A stretch of 64,000 nucleotides of DNA from Acanthacorydalis orientalis (lineage: Eukaryota; Arthropoda; Insecta; Megaloptera; Corydalidae), in NCBI GenBank assembly GCA_034766995.1, contig CM068313.1:37570996-37634995 (forward strand), read 5' to 3'. The notes under the pieces are model-generated. The model had not been told where the DNA came from. It ran no database searches and was given only the letters and a program-made list of their open reading frames with translations. Positions 1-12,373 of the stretch are shown piece after piece (the first letter of the stretch is position 1; every line of letters begins with the position of its first letter). Position numbers and translations under genes: made by a program.

Positions 1-69
<69 letters not shown>
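1..69. repeat. (TA)n microsatellite
   Basis: Uninterrupted TA dinucleotide run that starts before the window edge. Confidence 0.97.
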
Positions 70-72
<3 letters not shown>

Positions 73-517
73 TTGAGTTTGTATGAAATATCTACATATG
101 TATATAAAATTTCCATACTAGGGATTAAATTGGTGTTTTACAAATTAAAACATCATTATTTATTATTAATCGTTTTGTTTTCTTAAAGAAAGTAATTCAG
201 TCGTATATTTATACAGTATATGAATTGATTTAATCGAAAACAATCTAGTATGGCTAAGAACCATACATTAAGATAAATTAATTTTCTATGCCCAAATAAA
301 TAAACACCAATCATCAACAGCAATCGTAAATTTCTACCGTTTTAAATAGTAAGAACATTTTTATGTACAAAATATTACAAGCGAAAAACACTAATTTTCT
401 TGAGAAAATTACGAGTTATAAAAAAGTATGTTAAATTAAGTATTAAAATGTGAAATTTCGGGTTACTTTCCTTGGCTTAAATACCTTGTTTGCACATCCA
501 CATAGGTTTATACACTC

Positions 518-518
<1 letters not shown>

Positions 519-609
<91 letters not shown>
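519..609. repeat. (TA)n(GA)n compound microsatellite
   Basis: About 70 bases of TA with one TG interruption, then about 19 bases of GA. Open frames here (YIYI / RERE repeats) are artefacts. Confidence 0.97.
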
Positions 610-962
610 GGAGAACTAAAGAGAGATATTTTATAAAAATATAGTTTTCCTATAAATGTATTTATTCTGAAACAAAATGGTATCTTAAAAATCATCAACT
701 TTTTCATTAAGAGTAGCATACAACACTTAGTTTTAACATAAACATTTATAATTGGAATATAGTTTTATTATTTCTCATTAGTTTGAATGAAAAGAAATTT
801 GTGTAGATATTTCAATCAAAAATAGTATTGTTCAAACAACAAGTTGAATTTCTATATCAAGCACGAAAACAACTCAAGAATATCAAGCAATCTCTAGATT
901 GCACGTGCCGAAATCGATCGTAGTAGTAAAAACAAATATAGCTACCGAAAGAATATAACACC

Positions 963-966
<4 letters not shown>

Positions 967-1023
<57 letters not shown>
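967..1023. repeat. (TA)n microsatellite
   Basis: Pure TA run of about 57 bases. Confidence 0.97.
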
Positions 1024-1025
<2 letters not shown>

Positions 1026-1029
1026 GAAT

Positions 1030-2200
1030 CAGCAGGAAATATAGGATATACAAAGATAACAAAATACAATTAATTTTAACTGAAATTTTTAATTTTTAAC
1101 CAATAATCAAAATCTGTAAAGCTAACTTGTGTGTTTGAAATAATGTTAGCATTTTAAATAAGGGACTATTAAAAATGTGCCCTATTAACCATTTACATAA
1201 CAACATAAACAAAAATATACGAGTAAAAAAAACAGTCTTCTGAATTCATTTTTTATAAGACACAATTTACAAATTAGTTATCAATTTATGTAAAAACTCC
1301 TAATTATAATGTTCAGTTATAAAAATCAAACTATTGTCTCATCTAATCGTTTTGTAAAAAACATGATTTATGTCAAGTTGCAAAATTTTGACAAAAAATA
1401 TGAATGCGATTGGAATTTTTGAGTATTATAATCATAATAATTTCGACTTTTTTCATTAAAATCATGTATAATGTTTTTATTGTAAATAGATAATAATTTT
1501 TAAAAAGATTATCTATTATTATCTTATGTTTACATTAAAACCATTTTTTATCAAACAAACACTGTTTATAGTCGGAAGGTATGGTTAAAAATCGAATTTA
1601 GATTATTTTTCTAACATTTCAAATAAAAATTCTAAATTGTATAAATTACTTTATAAGACAAAAACATATTTATATTTTCATTATAAAATATTAAAAAATA
1701 AATACAATTCTATCCTATGCAATTGTGATTACAAGCAAGTTAATTCTTAACGATCGAATATTATTTATTTTTAGGAAAATGCACAAAAATAAAAGAGAAA
1801 AGTAGATTTGTATCCACAGTTATGAAGATAATTTATGTGTTTAACTTTTATGCAACTGAAATACACTTTAAATGCAACTTTTTACGTGATTTTTTCGCCA
1901 GGTTACCCAAACGAATTTAATAATAGATAAATTTGAATAACGAAGAAGTAAACATAATATTTAAAAAATACTTCTCCGTTTTTTTACAAAATATTAACAA
2001 ATGTATTTAAAATATTGACCAAAAATATACAGTTTGTTTCTTTTTCTTACATTATTTTTCTATCTGTTCTTATTTGATTCTTTTAATTAATATAATTATT
2101 AGTGTATTATATTAATTCTCAAGAATATCGAAGCTAAATTGATAATTAATTAAATATTTCAATCTATTTTTTTAACTGAGACCAAACAGAAATTCATTAT
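1030..2200. other. AT-rich spacer, no gene seen
   Basis: No open frame with coding character, RNA gene or transposon end is recognisable. It would lie in or beyond the intron following the THAP exon, so a downstream exon of that gene could hide here or further left. Confidence 0.5.
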
Positions 2201-2254
2201 TGTATTGTCTTCCTCTACATCCATTATTCATGGCTGTTCTATTTGAATCGTTGA

Positions 2255-2325
2255 CCCTACGTTTGAATTCATCTTTTCTACGACCGGTTTCGACTTTCGT
2301 TATCTTCAGTATGTGTTTTTGTGTT
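2255..2325. repeat. Dispersed repeat motif (CGGTTTCG ... GTTATCTTCAG)
   Basis: Contains CCGGTTTCGACTTTCG followed by TTATCTTCAG. A diverged version (AGTTTCGGCATGAGTG then TTATCTTCAG) recurs inside the inverted-repeat element near 24.4 kb. The shared motif suggests a repeat remnant rather than unique DNA. Family not identified. Confidence 0.35.
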
Positions 2326-2940
2326 CAATAAAATATATTAAATATTTGTAAAATAATATTTTACTAAATAATTAATGAAAATATAAATTAATATTAATCG
2401 TAGTTCTTTAACCTTCTCAATGTGAGTTTCATTTAAAAATGATCATGCTATTCATGTTATAATAAGAATGTTTTTCACTCACAAAAAAATAAGAAAAAAT
2501 TATATCCAGAGTTTTAGATTAAAATTTAAAGTTGTCTGTATTATCACTATTTCATTCTGATCTTTTACGTTTTTAATTTGATTAAAATACGATTGACTAT
2601 ATTTGAAATTTTTGAATACTTTAAAAGTTATAAACTATTATAATAGAAAAAATAAATTTTATCGCCGACCACTTTTCATTAAGACACAGATTTGCAGTTT
2701 CTTTGTAAATAATGTTAAATGCAGTTGAACTATGCAGATAATTTTAATATATGAATATATTTAGCATATTAACGTGCTTAACAAAACATGTAACGGTAAT
2801 TACATAAAACGATTTCAATTTAAATAATTAAACAACCATTTGATTGACCGTACATTATTTTTCCAGTGCATATTCGAGATGTTGCGAAATATTATCGAGT
2901 TCGATACATAATTACAATTGTAAATAATCTGCTTAAAATA

Positions 2941-2950
2941 GACTAACCTG
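2941..2950 (-). other. Splice donor of the THAP exon
   Basis: On the minus strand the sequence reads CAG|GTTAGTC, close to the consensus. It splits an AGG codon after its second base. The 44 codons read beyond it down to 2815 are intronic unless the intron is retained. Confidence 0.65.
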
Positions 2951-5253
2951 GAAATACATTTCAGCTGCATGGATTCGATTTCGTTCATTGCACAGACAAC
3001 ATTTTGTTCATTTTGTTCACTTGAAGAATTCACAGGATATTCGATTCGATCTTTTAGTTTCAAACATAAAAACGACATGAAATCAATTTTCTTGCTGAGA
3101 TCATCTACATCGATTTCTTTTTTTCTTGACAGTACTTTCTTTGATCCGGTCTGTTTGTAACTAGTTTCAATGGATTTCCTTTTTGCAATTCGTATACTCG
3201 ACCTAACAGGATACTTTTTCAACATGTTGTCTTGATTGTTTAATTTTAAACAAGCATCGTTTAGTAGTAGGAATTCATTCGTTGTTAAATTTGAATTAAG
3301 GGGAGGGGTTGTGTTAATGTCACAAGAACTGATAACACTGAATTGAGAATCGTTTTTTTCTGTTTTGGCACGTAGAGTAGTATCGTTTTTTTCCTGTCGG
3401 TTTAATTTGTCAATTTCATTCTTCTTATTCGAATTCGTGCGGGTTTTATTATCTAAATTTTTAATTAATGATTCCGTGACGATTTTAGATTCTTGATCAA
3501 TTTCCGAATGTTTTTTTAAACTGGATAATGTTTTCAGACAAGGCATATTTTCTATATTGCTTGAAGTTCTTTTTCTTTGTTTGACAGTAAATGGTTTGAT
3601 TTTTTTTAACATGTGAACCATGTCGACAGTTAACAAACGTGACAGATCGACTTTCGGTAATTCTATATTTTTATTCAGTACGTACTGCGTTGTTGAAATA
3701 TTTTTATTTTTGATTATATCTGGTTCAGGTTTATGACCGAAATTTAAAAAATCTATATTATATAATCCAACTATGTCAATGTACTCATTGTTTGCATCAT
3801 CGGTTAAGTCTATAACTTGGGAATCTTCAATTGAAGGATTATTATGTATTTCTTTGTTATTATTTGAATTATTTTTAGTAGGTACATTGTTGTCTTGAAG
3901 CAGATTAGAAATATTAGTTATTGATATAGAACTATCTTCGTATTGATTTTCTTGATTTTTAGGACACTGAATTACTGTTTTTCTTGTTATTGTTAATTGT
4001 TGTTCATCAGAGGATACTTTTTGTGATGATTTATGCGAATCAACAGTCGATTTAGGATCAACAAGCGTAACAGCGACATTTTTTCCAATTTTATCGATTA
4101 CTGATTTTAACGTTTCATTTTCAACCTGATGTGATTTTCCAATTTGATCTACATTATTAATTATACTACGTGTCGAAGTATTTAAGTTGTTTTGATTTAA
4201 AATACTTATTTTCTTTCTATTCTTCCTTCTATTTTGTTTAATCTGTTGCTCATTCATCTCCAATGATTTTAAATCGCTTGTACTTGCATTTGATTCTGTG
4301 TTCGAAATTTCAAAATCATTTTCGTTTGATATGCATGCAGTGTCTATAGATTTAGTTGATTTTTCTAAAACATTGTTGTCCTGATTTTTATCGCTTTTCA
4401 AAACTGTATTGTTCTTTAAATTAGTATTTTTAATAACAGGTTCAAATATAAGATTATCTGTAGACATTCTAGATTTGAATTTTGGTTCAGTTTTTTTACT
4501 TTTCATTTTTTTAGAATTTGTATTAATATTTGTTGTACTTGATTGATTTTTCCTATCGTTCTGTGAAATATATGATGGTATTGATATTTGAACATCTGTT
4601 TTTATCTGATTGTTATCGAAAATAATTACGTTTTGAACGTTTGGTTTATTGTTTTTTACAGTAACTGTAGCTTTTTTATTTCTTTGCTTTTTATTCGTAC
4701 CAGTTTGTAATTTAGTATTGATTGAATATGTCGTATCATTATCAGAAACACTTTTTTTATTATTATCTTCCGTTTTAGTTTTCGCATTTTTCTTGTTGAT
4801 ATTTTCTGACATATGTATACCAGGTTTATCTTTTTTATCACGACATTCGGCGGCGAGTATATTACAATTATCTGAACCTGTGGACTCGTCTAAGTGATAC
4901 AAAGGATCATTTAATTCGTTTCGATCGTCCGATATCGCACTTTGTTCAGGTGATATTGGCGCGCCATCTTCCATTTTCGGTAAATGAATGTCGGGCATCG
5001 CAGTTTGTAAAAGTTTACGACGCGGCGGCAAACCTAAGAGTTCATGTTGTAAATCTCGTTGATAATTGGACGGAGAGAAATGTTTAGAACATACTCGGGC
5101 GTAAGCAGGTACACGTGTATGTACACGGCCACGACACAATTGTGCCCATTGTAATGCGCGTGTTTTTGATGTCGGAAACACGTGGTACATTACGCCACTA
5201 AAACGCGTTTTACTATAATAGTTTCCGCAGTTTAAAACGTAACATTGGGGCAT
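2948..5253 (-). CDS. THAP-domain zinc-finger protein, large first coding exon (partial)
   Basis: Encodes about 768 residues beginning MPQCYVLNC. The N-terminus is a THAP (C2CH) DNA-binding domain: Cys4 and Cys9, Trp36, then Cys55-x2-His58, and at residues 85-92 AMPDIHLP, matching the family's AVPTIF-type box. I chose ATG at 5253 because THAP proteins start MPxxC and it has G at -3; an upstream GTG is in frame but is not a eukaryotic start. The rest is long, Asn/Lys/Ser-rich and probably disordered, with basic clusters near residues 340 and 555 that could be nuclear localisation signals. Near residue 480 is VIDLTDD, a canonical SUMO-interacting motif, followed by a second candidate, YIDIV. No HCF-1 binding motif ([DE]HxY) is seen. 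The frame runs on to a stop at 2815, but CAG|GTTAGT at 2950-2942 is a strong splice donor (phase 2), so more exons lie at lower coordinates. Likely a nuclear DNA-binding regulator; THAP domains also occur in P-element-derived genes. Confidence 0.85.
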
Positions 5254-5350
5254 CTCGGCCACTGTTATATCGTGCTTTTGCCCCTCACAAACGAATCGAA
5301 TAAAATAAGAATGTATTTCGTACGAATCGATACGAAAATTTCACTTAAAC
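5254..5350 (-). promoter_or_regulatory. Probable 5' leader/promoter of the THAP gene
   Basis: Sequence upstream of the ATG is less AT-biased than its surroundings and contains ATCGAT within GAATCGATACG (5322-5332), a partial match to the insect DRE element (TATCGATA). No TATA box at a convincing distance was seen. Inference only. Confidence 0.25.
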
Positions 5351-5359
5351 ACGTAAAAT

Positions 5360-6330
5360 GAGTAACAATCAACAGTAACGTTCACTTTATTTTTTCAATT
5401 ATGCAATGCAAATAATCGTTGCATTCAATAATTATACTGTCTTTTTATACTTACATTTTCTTATTGTTAACACAGATAACAATATGAAACACATTAATGC
5501 ATTTTTTAAATTTAGGTAACCAGCACCGAAATCAGTTATAATGAAATGTAAGCGTTTCAATAAACACTATATATATCCACCATTATACATCTGTAGTGTT
5601 ATTTATTAAATTTGTATTGTGAAAATAAGTATTGAAATGTAATGTTTTAATAACTGAAGATTATACTATTTCACTACATTTGTATAATATTTAAATCGGT
5701 TGACGTTTACAAAGAAATGATTCTTCCTTTTAATTTAATCGAAAAAATAATTTTATTAAGATTTTTACTTCGCCAACATTTTTTTTAAAATAATAAAATC
5801 GTTTATCGTTATCAACTTATATCTTGTTTAGTAATTATGATGTTATTGTTTAAAATAAATATATTAATCTTTCTAACTTTATTAATACCGTTTACATTTG
5901 AAATGTAACTATTCAGATTTAATTTCTCTTTATTTATTTTTCACTGATAATTTATGACATTTTTTTATGTATCATATGAATAAATCACAATTTTAAAACT
6001 TTATATTCTTGGCGTTTCTAGTAAAAAATAAATTTATTAATTGTTTATTTATTTAAACATTGAATTTGTTTTTTACTTGTATGAATACAAACTATAAATA
6101 GAGTTTTTATATATCGTTAATAATGACATTTGATGCAATTTTCTATATTCATTTTAAATTGACACTTACATTTCTTTGAGCTTGCGAAAAAAGTGCATGT
6201 TAGTTTCAAATGTTTGCAACTCTTAATGAACTGTCACTATCATACACAAACTCATTCAATCACATTTTTTTACACAAATTGATCCAGCGTCAAATTTACT
6301 TTTTAAAATATATATTTCATATTATACACA
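5360..6330. other. AT-rich intergenic spacer, nothing recognised
   Basis: No coding exon, repeat copy or RNA gene seen before the next TA array. Confidence 0.5.
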
Positions 6331-6333
6331 TGG

Positions 6334-6334
<1 letters not shown>

Positions 6335-6386
<52 letters not shown>

Positions 6387-6439
6387 TATATATTTATATA
6401 TATATACATATGTACATATATACATACATATATATATAT
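6335..6439. repeat. (TA)n microsatellite, interrupted
   Basis: About 50 bases of pure TA followed by degenerate TA/TACA/TGTA units. Confidence 0.95.
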
Positions 6440-6690
6440 GTACAACATATTTTACTGCACTATAACAACATTGCTTTGAGTTTTGCAGTTTGTAAATTTC
6501 AAAATCATGTACGATTTTTCTCGATAATCACATTTTTTTATTTGTGAAAGTTATAACATTGTTGATTTGAAATCGACATCGCGAAAAAAACAACATAAAA
6601 GTGAAATTATCAAACGAACGCAGACAAATGGGCATAAAGTTTGAAACTGAATTCCCGATGCAGTTTTCGGTTTGCAAAGCGTATCTATAC

Positions 6691-6773
6691 CTTTTCACCC
6701 TCCCGGTAGGTTGTTTGCAGTCGTCCTGATAAACATTGCGAATGCACTCGCCACTATTCTGTTCGTTGGCCAT
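6691..6773 (-). CDS. Candidate first coding exon, unknown protein (partial)
   Basis: An ATG in a strong context (AACATGGCC) opens 27 codons, starting MANEQNSGECIRNVYQDD and ending in TGRVK, followed by AAAAG|GTATAG, an acceptable splice donor (phase 2). The stretch is visibly richer in G+C than its surroundings, as is the 100 bases upstream, which includes a TGACGTAG (CRE-like) box. The frame stays open to 6528, but that extension is AT-rich and probably intronic. I do not recognise the protein. The next exon was not found. Confidence 0.35.
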
Positions 6774-6779
6774 GTTCAA

Positions 6780-6900
6780 TATCTATGTGAGTGTTTCTAA
6801 TGCACCCTTCGTGACGGACCTAACCCTCGCTCAAGGTCTCGTCTATTGTGTACCGTCGTGACGTAGTGAGAATAAACCCTCTATTTTAGTACAGCTATGT
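6780..6900 (-). promoter_or_regulatory. Candidate promoter with CRE-like box
   Basis: Short GC-richer stretch containing GTCGTGACGTAGTGAG directly upstream of the candidate exon at 6691-6773. TGACGTA resembles a CREB/ATF site. Inference from composition and position. Confidence 0.25.
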
Positions 6901-7636
6901 ACATCAACTATAATATTTTGTTATACGTGCATTATATCATTGCTTGTTTGTATACGATGCCGTCATGTCGGGTGGATGGATAAATGACGAAACTGACAAA
7001 TGCCGAATTGGTTTAGTTTGATAAGCGATGAATATGATTTGTGGAAAACGGCATCGTCATCGCCGTATAACAATATTTAAGTTATTGTGAAATGTTTTTA
7101 TCTAATATTTACTTAATGTAAGACTCATAACAGAGAAATTGAAGCCAATTGAACCGCCATTGAAAAAATAGTTCTTAAGAACATTTTTTATAATTTTCAT
7201 TGTAAATTTATTTTTTTCTTAGAAATAAACTTATTATTTTATTTGTATTCCATGTAGCTGCTTCCACTTGCGTAATGGCTATTATCTTGGTCTTGGCTAG
7301 AAACAGTATTTAATTTTTTTGTATGGTTAAACCTATCGATATTAAGAATTATTTAATACGTGTTCTCAAAATTTCGTTCAAACCTTTTTAATCCTTTGTA
7401 CCTATTAAATACGAATTTATCAAACAGACGAATGTAATAAAAGTAAAGAGACATTAGCATAATGATCACTAATTAATTATTGAACATTTTGATCAGATTT
7501 TCTTGTGGTTTATGGGTAAAAATTGTGATTATAATCGAATTACACTAATTAACGAATGAAACCTGAATTATTTTGAATATATATTCTGTAAAACTAACCT
7601 TCTGAATGACTGAATAACCAAATATTGAGTATTTAA

Positions 7637-8525
7637 AGGGCCTCATATACTATCAGTTTGGCCTTCAGTCAAACTGAACAGTTAAATCTAGAGTTTTAAC
7701 CGATCTAACTCTATGTACACACACTGTGTACATAGAGTTAGATCGTGTGGATCAACCTCTTTTACTTTTGTTAAAAGCTTGTCATAACAATCTCTTCTTT
7801 TGTTGTTATTATAATAATCTTTGGATTTTAATTTTCATAACGTATCTTGAGCAGAAAAAAATTCAATCAATTCCAAAAGAAAGTATTTTGATCATAACGC
7901 CATTTCAAATTGCAGACGTCTTAATTTTGGTAAATAACTTTTTTAAATAACTCAAAAAGTTTTTAAAAAAATAAATAACTTAAAAAGAGGTCACAATGAC
8001 AGTTGAACTAGAAAGCAAACTGAGGATTGAGGAATATATACACGTGTGCATAGAAAGGTTTCGAAGAACTGTTTCCTGTGTAGAGGTGGGAAGGATTTCC
8101 TCTCTTTTCGAGACCGAGACCACTTCGTTCTCGGAAAGCTCTTCACAGCATTCACAGCAAATTAACTTTTTTTTCGTACGTATGATTCTGGCGTTTTTTA
8201 CACTAATACATAAACCTTTTAAAAATAAATTGTCGAGTACATTAAAGTTTAATTTAATTTAATTTTTATCTCATTAAAAATAACTTAAAAAACTATGGTC
8301 ATTTACAAGAAAAGACAAACAGAACTGAACGATTTCACTGAAACTGCAACACACACTGTCGAATTTTATTTTTGTTCAGTTTCTTTCCGTTCGTACTTTC
8401 TTTCAGTTGATGAGTCGGATTGATCAGTTCAAAATGGAACGATACACATACTGCACACCATCAGTTTATCGTACCGATCACAACTGATCAGTCAGGAAGA
8501 TCAAACTGATAGTGTATGGAGCCCT
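7637..8525. mobile_element. Non-autonomous TTAA-type (piggyBac-like) DNA transposon
   Basis: Terminal inverted repeats of about 25 bases: the left end reads AGGGCCTCATATACTATCAG and the right end on the other strand AGGGCTCCATACACTATCAG, both continuing TTTG. The left flank is TTAA and the right flank TTAG, best explained as a piggyBac-style TTAA target duplication with one change; a PIF/Harbinger origin with a 3-bp duplication is the alternative. Both ends carry many copies of CAGTT / AACTG, typical of subterminal transposase-binding repeats. Just inside the left end lies a perfect 20-bp palindrome. Frames inside (7726-7950, 7996-8262) resemble no transposase, so the element is non-autonomous. 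Confidence 0.65.
7701..7745. repeat. Perfect 20-bp inverted repeat (hairpin)
   Basis: CGATCTAACTCTATGTACAC, a 5-base spacer (ACACT), then its exact reverse complement. Lies in the left part of the 7637-8525 transposon. Confidence 0.9.
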
Positions 8526-8559
8526 TTAGTTCTACGGACCCAAGACACGTATTGGTGTG

Positions 8560-9450
8560 CATGAAATATATAATTGCTTAGCTTATAGACAAATTACGAC
8601 TCTTAACAGCACAACTATCACTCTACAAATCTATATTTTTCAAATCAGGAATATCTAAACAAAATAACTGTTATTTTATCTAAAAAAATGCGAACAACAA
8701 ATATGAATCACATAGATAATAAAAAAAAATATAAACTTTTTCGTTCATTAAATTGTCATCGAATATAGATTTATTTTAGATAAGTTTTTTTTATTATAGA
8801 ATAAATATTCTTCTGTAACAGTTTTATGCATTGTTATGTACTTGAGATACAGAACTACGCATCGATTTTCTTAGAAATAATCTATTCAATTAACGAATTT
8901 AATTATCTTACACAAGTGATAAGAGTTACATATGTGTGAAAGTTAATGATATGAAATAAATTTATTAAATAATTTATCCTTATAATGAAATAGTCTATGT
9001 AACAGATATTTACAGTAAAAAATAATATATGAATATTCAATAAATTACAAGTTATAAAATGATTCACTGATAACATTCATGTTATTTAGTTGAGAAAACA
9101 TATTAATAATAAAGTATATTACCAATTTTATTAATATAAAAAATACAGTAATTTACAAAACACTAGAACATCTGTATAATTAGAAAATATTTTTAAAAAG
9201 AATAAATATTTATTATTTTCCTTGAATGTTAATATCATTGTTCATTTTAAGGCTTAAAATTATGTGGGATGCAGCTCATAATTGTTTGTCTGTAATATTT
9301 TATTTTTTTTTTAATATATTTAATTAAACAATATTCCACAACCATATATACATTTGTATTATAAAAATTCATAATACAATTTTAATAATTGTTTACGTCA
9401 ATTCATAAAGTTGTTTTTACAAATCTTGAAAGGTAAATAAAATAGTTTTT
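8560..9450. other. AT-rich spacer, nothing recognised
   Basis: No gene, RNA or transposon end seen. Confidence 0.5.
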
Positions 9451-9455
9451 TTAAT

Positions 9456-9458
<3 letters not shown>

Positions 9459-9506
<48 letters not shown>
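9459..9506. repeat. (TA)n microsatellite
   Basis: TA run grading into TACATA units. Confidence 0.95.
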
Positions 9507-9507
<1 letters not shown>

Positions 9508-9700
9508 TCATCACTAACATTTTATTGACATTTTAGTGAAATTTCCTTCACTTACAATTTTTTTATTTTATCCGTGTTGAAGTAGTTTGGTTTTAATATG
9601 AAATAGTTACATAGCTCTTTGAACTTCGCCTTTGGTACAGACTTTTTTCGCTGTAAAATGTTCTGATCGTTTCCAAATATATGTAATCACGTAAGGCAGG

Positions 9701-9733
9701 TCGTTAGATACTGCTTAGGGCAGCATCTAACGA
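9701..9733. repeat. Short inverted repeat
   Basis: TCGTTAGATACTGC, 5-base spacer, GCAGCATCTAACGA: 13 of 14 positions pair. Too short and isolated to assign a role. Confidence 0.6.
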
Positions 9734-9922
9734 ATACACTTGAGACATAAACGTCCTGTTGGAATTATTTTATAACGTGTTTGCAATACGCGATTTAATA
9801 TTGTTATAATGGAATAAAACATTTTTATGTACACTAATTGTGTGTGTTTTTAATCAAGTTTGAGTTTAATTTTGACAGTTGTCACATTTATCGTTTGATT
9901 AAATTCTAAGTCTAATAAAAAT

Positions 9923-9928
<6 letters not shown>

Positions 9929-9961
<33 letters not shown>
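9929..9961. repeat. (TA)n microsatellite
   Basis: Pure TA run of about 32 bases. Confidence 0.95.
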
Positions 9962-9962
<1 letters not shown>

Positions 9963-10339
9963 CAAGAAATGGACAAACGTTCTACACAAATCAAGTTACT
10001 CTTCAAACCGCCCACGAAATTCATTGAGATAAATTGAATTTTTTTTGCAACCTAATTCACTGTTAATTCTGACTGCATCCAGAGCTAGAATTAACATCCT
10101 CGGGATTAGTCAGTGTTGTTGTTGAACTTAACGGGATATTTGAAACCAAATTTATCATGTATACTGCTTCGTCAACTAATGAGAATCGTTTCTGAGCGCT
10201 TTTACTTCGATGGTCTTCTTTTTATGAACTGTAATATTTATGTAGAAAAATGTGTGTTTATAGCATTCAGAAATAAAAAATATAAAACATGCTATTTGTA
10301 TATATTTTTATGTACTATATATAATGTTTAATATTTAAA

Positions 10340-11830
10340 ACAGCTGATAGTAAAATGGTGATTTGATTACGCATTATACAAAAAAATCTTATGTATACAA
10401 ATTATTCTAGCAAACAATAACACGCATGAACATATATAATGACCGAATATAATTATGTGAATTTATGGGAAAAAAATAATCAGTACTAGTTCTATATACA
10501 TTTTAAAAGAATAAAACTTTTATTCATTATTTAATAAATATATATTTTATTAAATAACATATCAAAGAACTAATTAATTAGTATAATGAAGGAGGAAAAG
10601 GATGATTCTTTATGAACACATTTTAATTCTGTATGGCGAAAACTTTTTCAACTGTATTTCTCGCTGGGTCGAATACAATTTTTGTATAAAGTGAAATTAT
10701 GTCCTGAAGAGTTAAATATAAGATGTTAAGTAAAAATACTGTGTTTACTGACATTTTAGATTTAATAACAGAATAATAATAGTTATTTGAAAGTAAAAAT
10801 GAATTTATTTTTTGCCGCTTTAGCTGCGGCATTCGACCTAGTAAGTAGAAGTGTGATACCGCTTGTATGGCAACATTCGACCGTAAAGGATGAAATTTAG
10901 ATGAAAAATATCAGCTGGTATTTTTAAAAACATTAAACTATTAAATCTTCACCAGAAAATAAACTAAAATGTTTTTTGAAAAATATATGAAAAATCTATT
11001 AAATATTTAATTGTTCTCAGTGCATTATGTTTATTTTACTCCAATAGCAACGAATTATCGACTTAAATAACTAGTTTTAATATGAGTTATTAAAATAAAT
11101 TATAATGTACATTATAGTACAGAATTTAAAAGCACAAAATATTTTCAAAAAAAATATTTGCGTAAATTACATTATTAGAAAACATTTTTTTAGTTAAGTT
11201 GAAACTAAATTTATTTGCATACTTATATATATGTTCTCTTTCGAAACCATATTAAAGTTAAAATAGCAAAATTTTAAACGACATATATAAAAAATTCTAT
11301 TGGATAGAAAATAATAATAAAGAGTTTAATGCCCCCAAAATATTTTATTAACTTTACGAGTGAAAAGCTCCATCCATTCATATTATTCTGACACTGAAGA
11401 GTATCATTAAAGCTTATTAATTCGCATAAAAACTTATATATGACACTAAATTTATAGTCGTCTTGGAAAACCATAATCTCGTATACAATTTCTTAAACCA
11501 TGTGCTTTGAGAACGGTTAGAGCTTTATTATGAAAGTGCAAGAATGACGTATTATTTAGATTGTTTTATAAAAAAATATTGTGATTTCGGCTATTTGCGT
11601 ATATTTTTTAATTTTTGAAAAAAGTGAATTTGTTTCATATAATCATCCATCTATATTTTCATTAACAAATAGCAAGGGTAGAGTAAACAATTAAAACTTA
11701 AATCTATTAAAAGATTATAAATCAGTTCTAACTGTACGAAATAAGATTGTTTTTATAAACCATGGCCGGTACATATAACCAATCCACAAATTACTTTTTT
11801 AAATTTCATCGAGGTTTTTCAATCATTTAT
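10340..11830. other. AT-rich spacer, nothing recognised
   Basis: Only chance frames (for example 10623-10832 minus, 11274-11474 minus), without domain, splice or composition support. Confidence 0.5.
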
Positions 11831-11840
11831 TGTGTAAATA

Positions 11841-12373
11841 TTAGGTAGATACGAAAATAATTGCGGTTTTTGTTTTCAGAACTCTAACCTTAATTTTTTT
11901 CAATGAGAGTTTCATTTTATCGTGTTCGTGTTAATATCATATTAAAGTGCACTTTTCGTTCTATATTTCAGTAACATCGACTTTGGTTTTATTAGCAATT
12001 TTACTTGAAATTGGGCTATTGAATTAAAGATGGAAAAGAAACAAATAACAGTAATTTTTTGTATGAGTTCAAAACGGGTGATAAATCAGCAGAAACTGTT
12101 CATAAACTAAACGATGCTTTTAGTGTGGATACTGTTAAGGAAAGTACGGTGTAATGGTGGTTTCAAAAATTTCGTGCTAGACACCTTGAAGATGAAGAAG
12201 GTCGCAGGAATCCTTCTTCAGTTCATAATAACCAACTGAACGTTAGTTGAATCAGAACAACGCATAATAATTTGAGAGCTTGCACAAAAATTAGCAGTTA
12301 GTCATCCAGTAGTTATGAACCACTTAAATTAAAAACTACGTCATAAACTACAATTATTTTTCTACCACCCTAA
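11841..12373 (+). mobile_element. Internally deleted mariner element, copy 1
   Basis: Terminal repeats TTAGGTAGATACGAAAATAA (left) and TTAGGGTGGTAGAAAAATAA (right, opposite strand), flanked on both sides by TA, the mariner target duplication. Inside, a decayed frame encodes only the N-terminal DNA-binding part of a mariner transposase (ILYEFKTGGKVAETVHKLN-like, a broken WWFQKFRA box, DNQL...ESEQR, LGVSHP-like second helix-turn-helix). The catalytic Asp domain is missing: the frame jumps to the terminal repeat after NHLK. A TAA stop replaces Gln just before WWF. Same family and same deletion as the elements at 37177 and 62873, but this copy has lost a few more bases at the junction. Confidence 0.8.

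Noticed and set aside
450..1069. Open frames of YIYIYI and RERERE repeats, and all similar frames elsewhere
   Set aside because: They are translations of (TA)n and (GA)n arrays.
2969..4897. Frames opposite or overlapping the THAP exon
   Set aside because: Shadow frames of a real gene.
7726..8262. Two plus-strand frames inside the TTAA-type element
   Set aside because: No transposase motifs; one begins within the palindrome.
10113..10331. Plus frame and GC-richer patch at 9.95-10.2 kb
   Set aside because: No family, no splice ends, no ATG in good context; possibly a decayed repeat but not demonstrable.
10623..10832. Minus ATG frame starting MPQLKRQK
   Set aside because: AT-rich, no motif; looked like a THAP-like start but lacks the cysteines.
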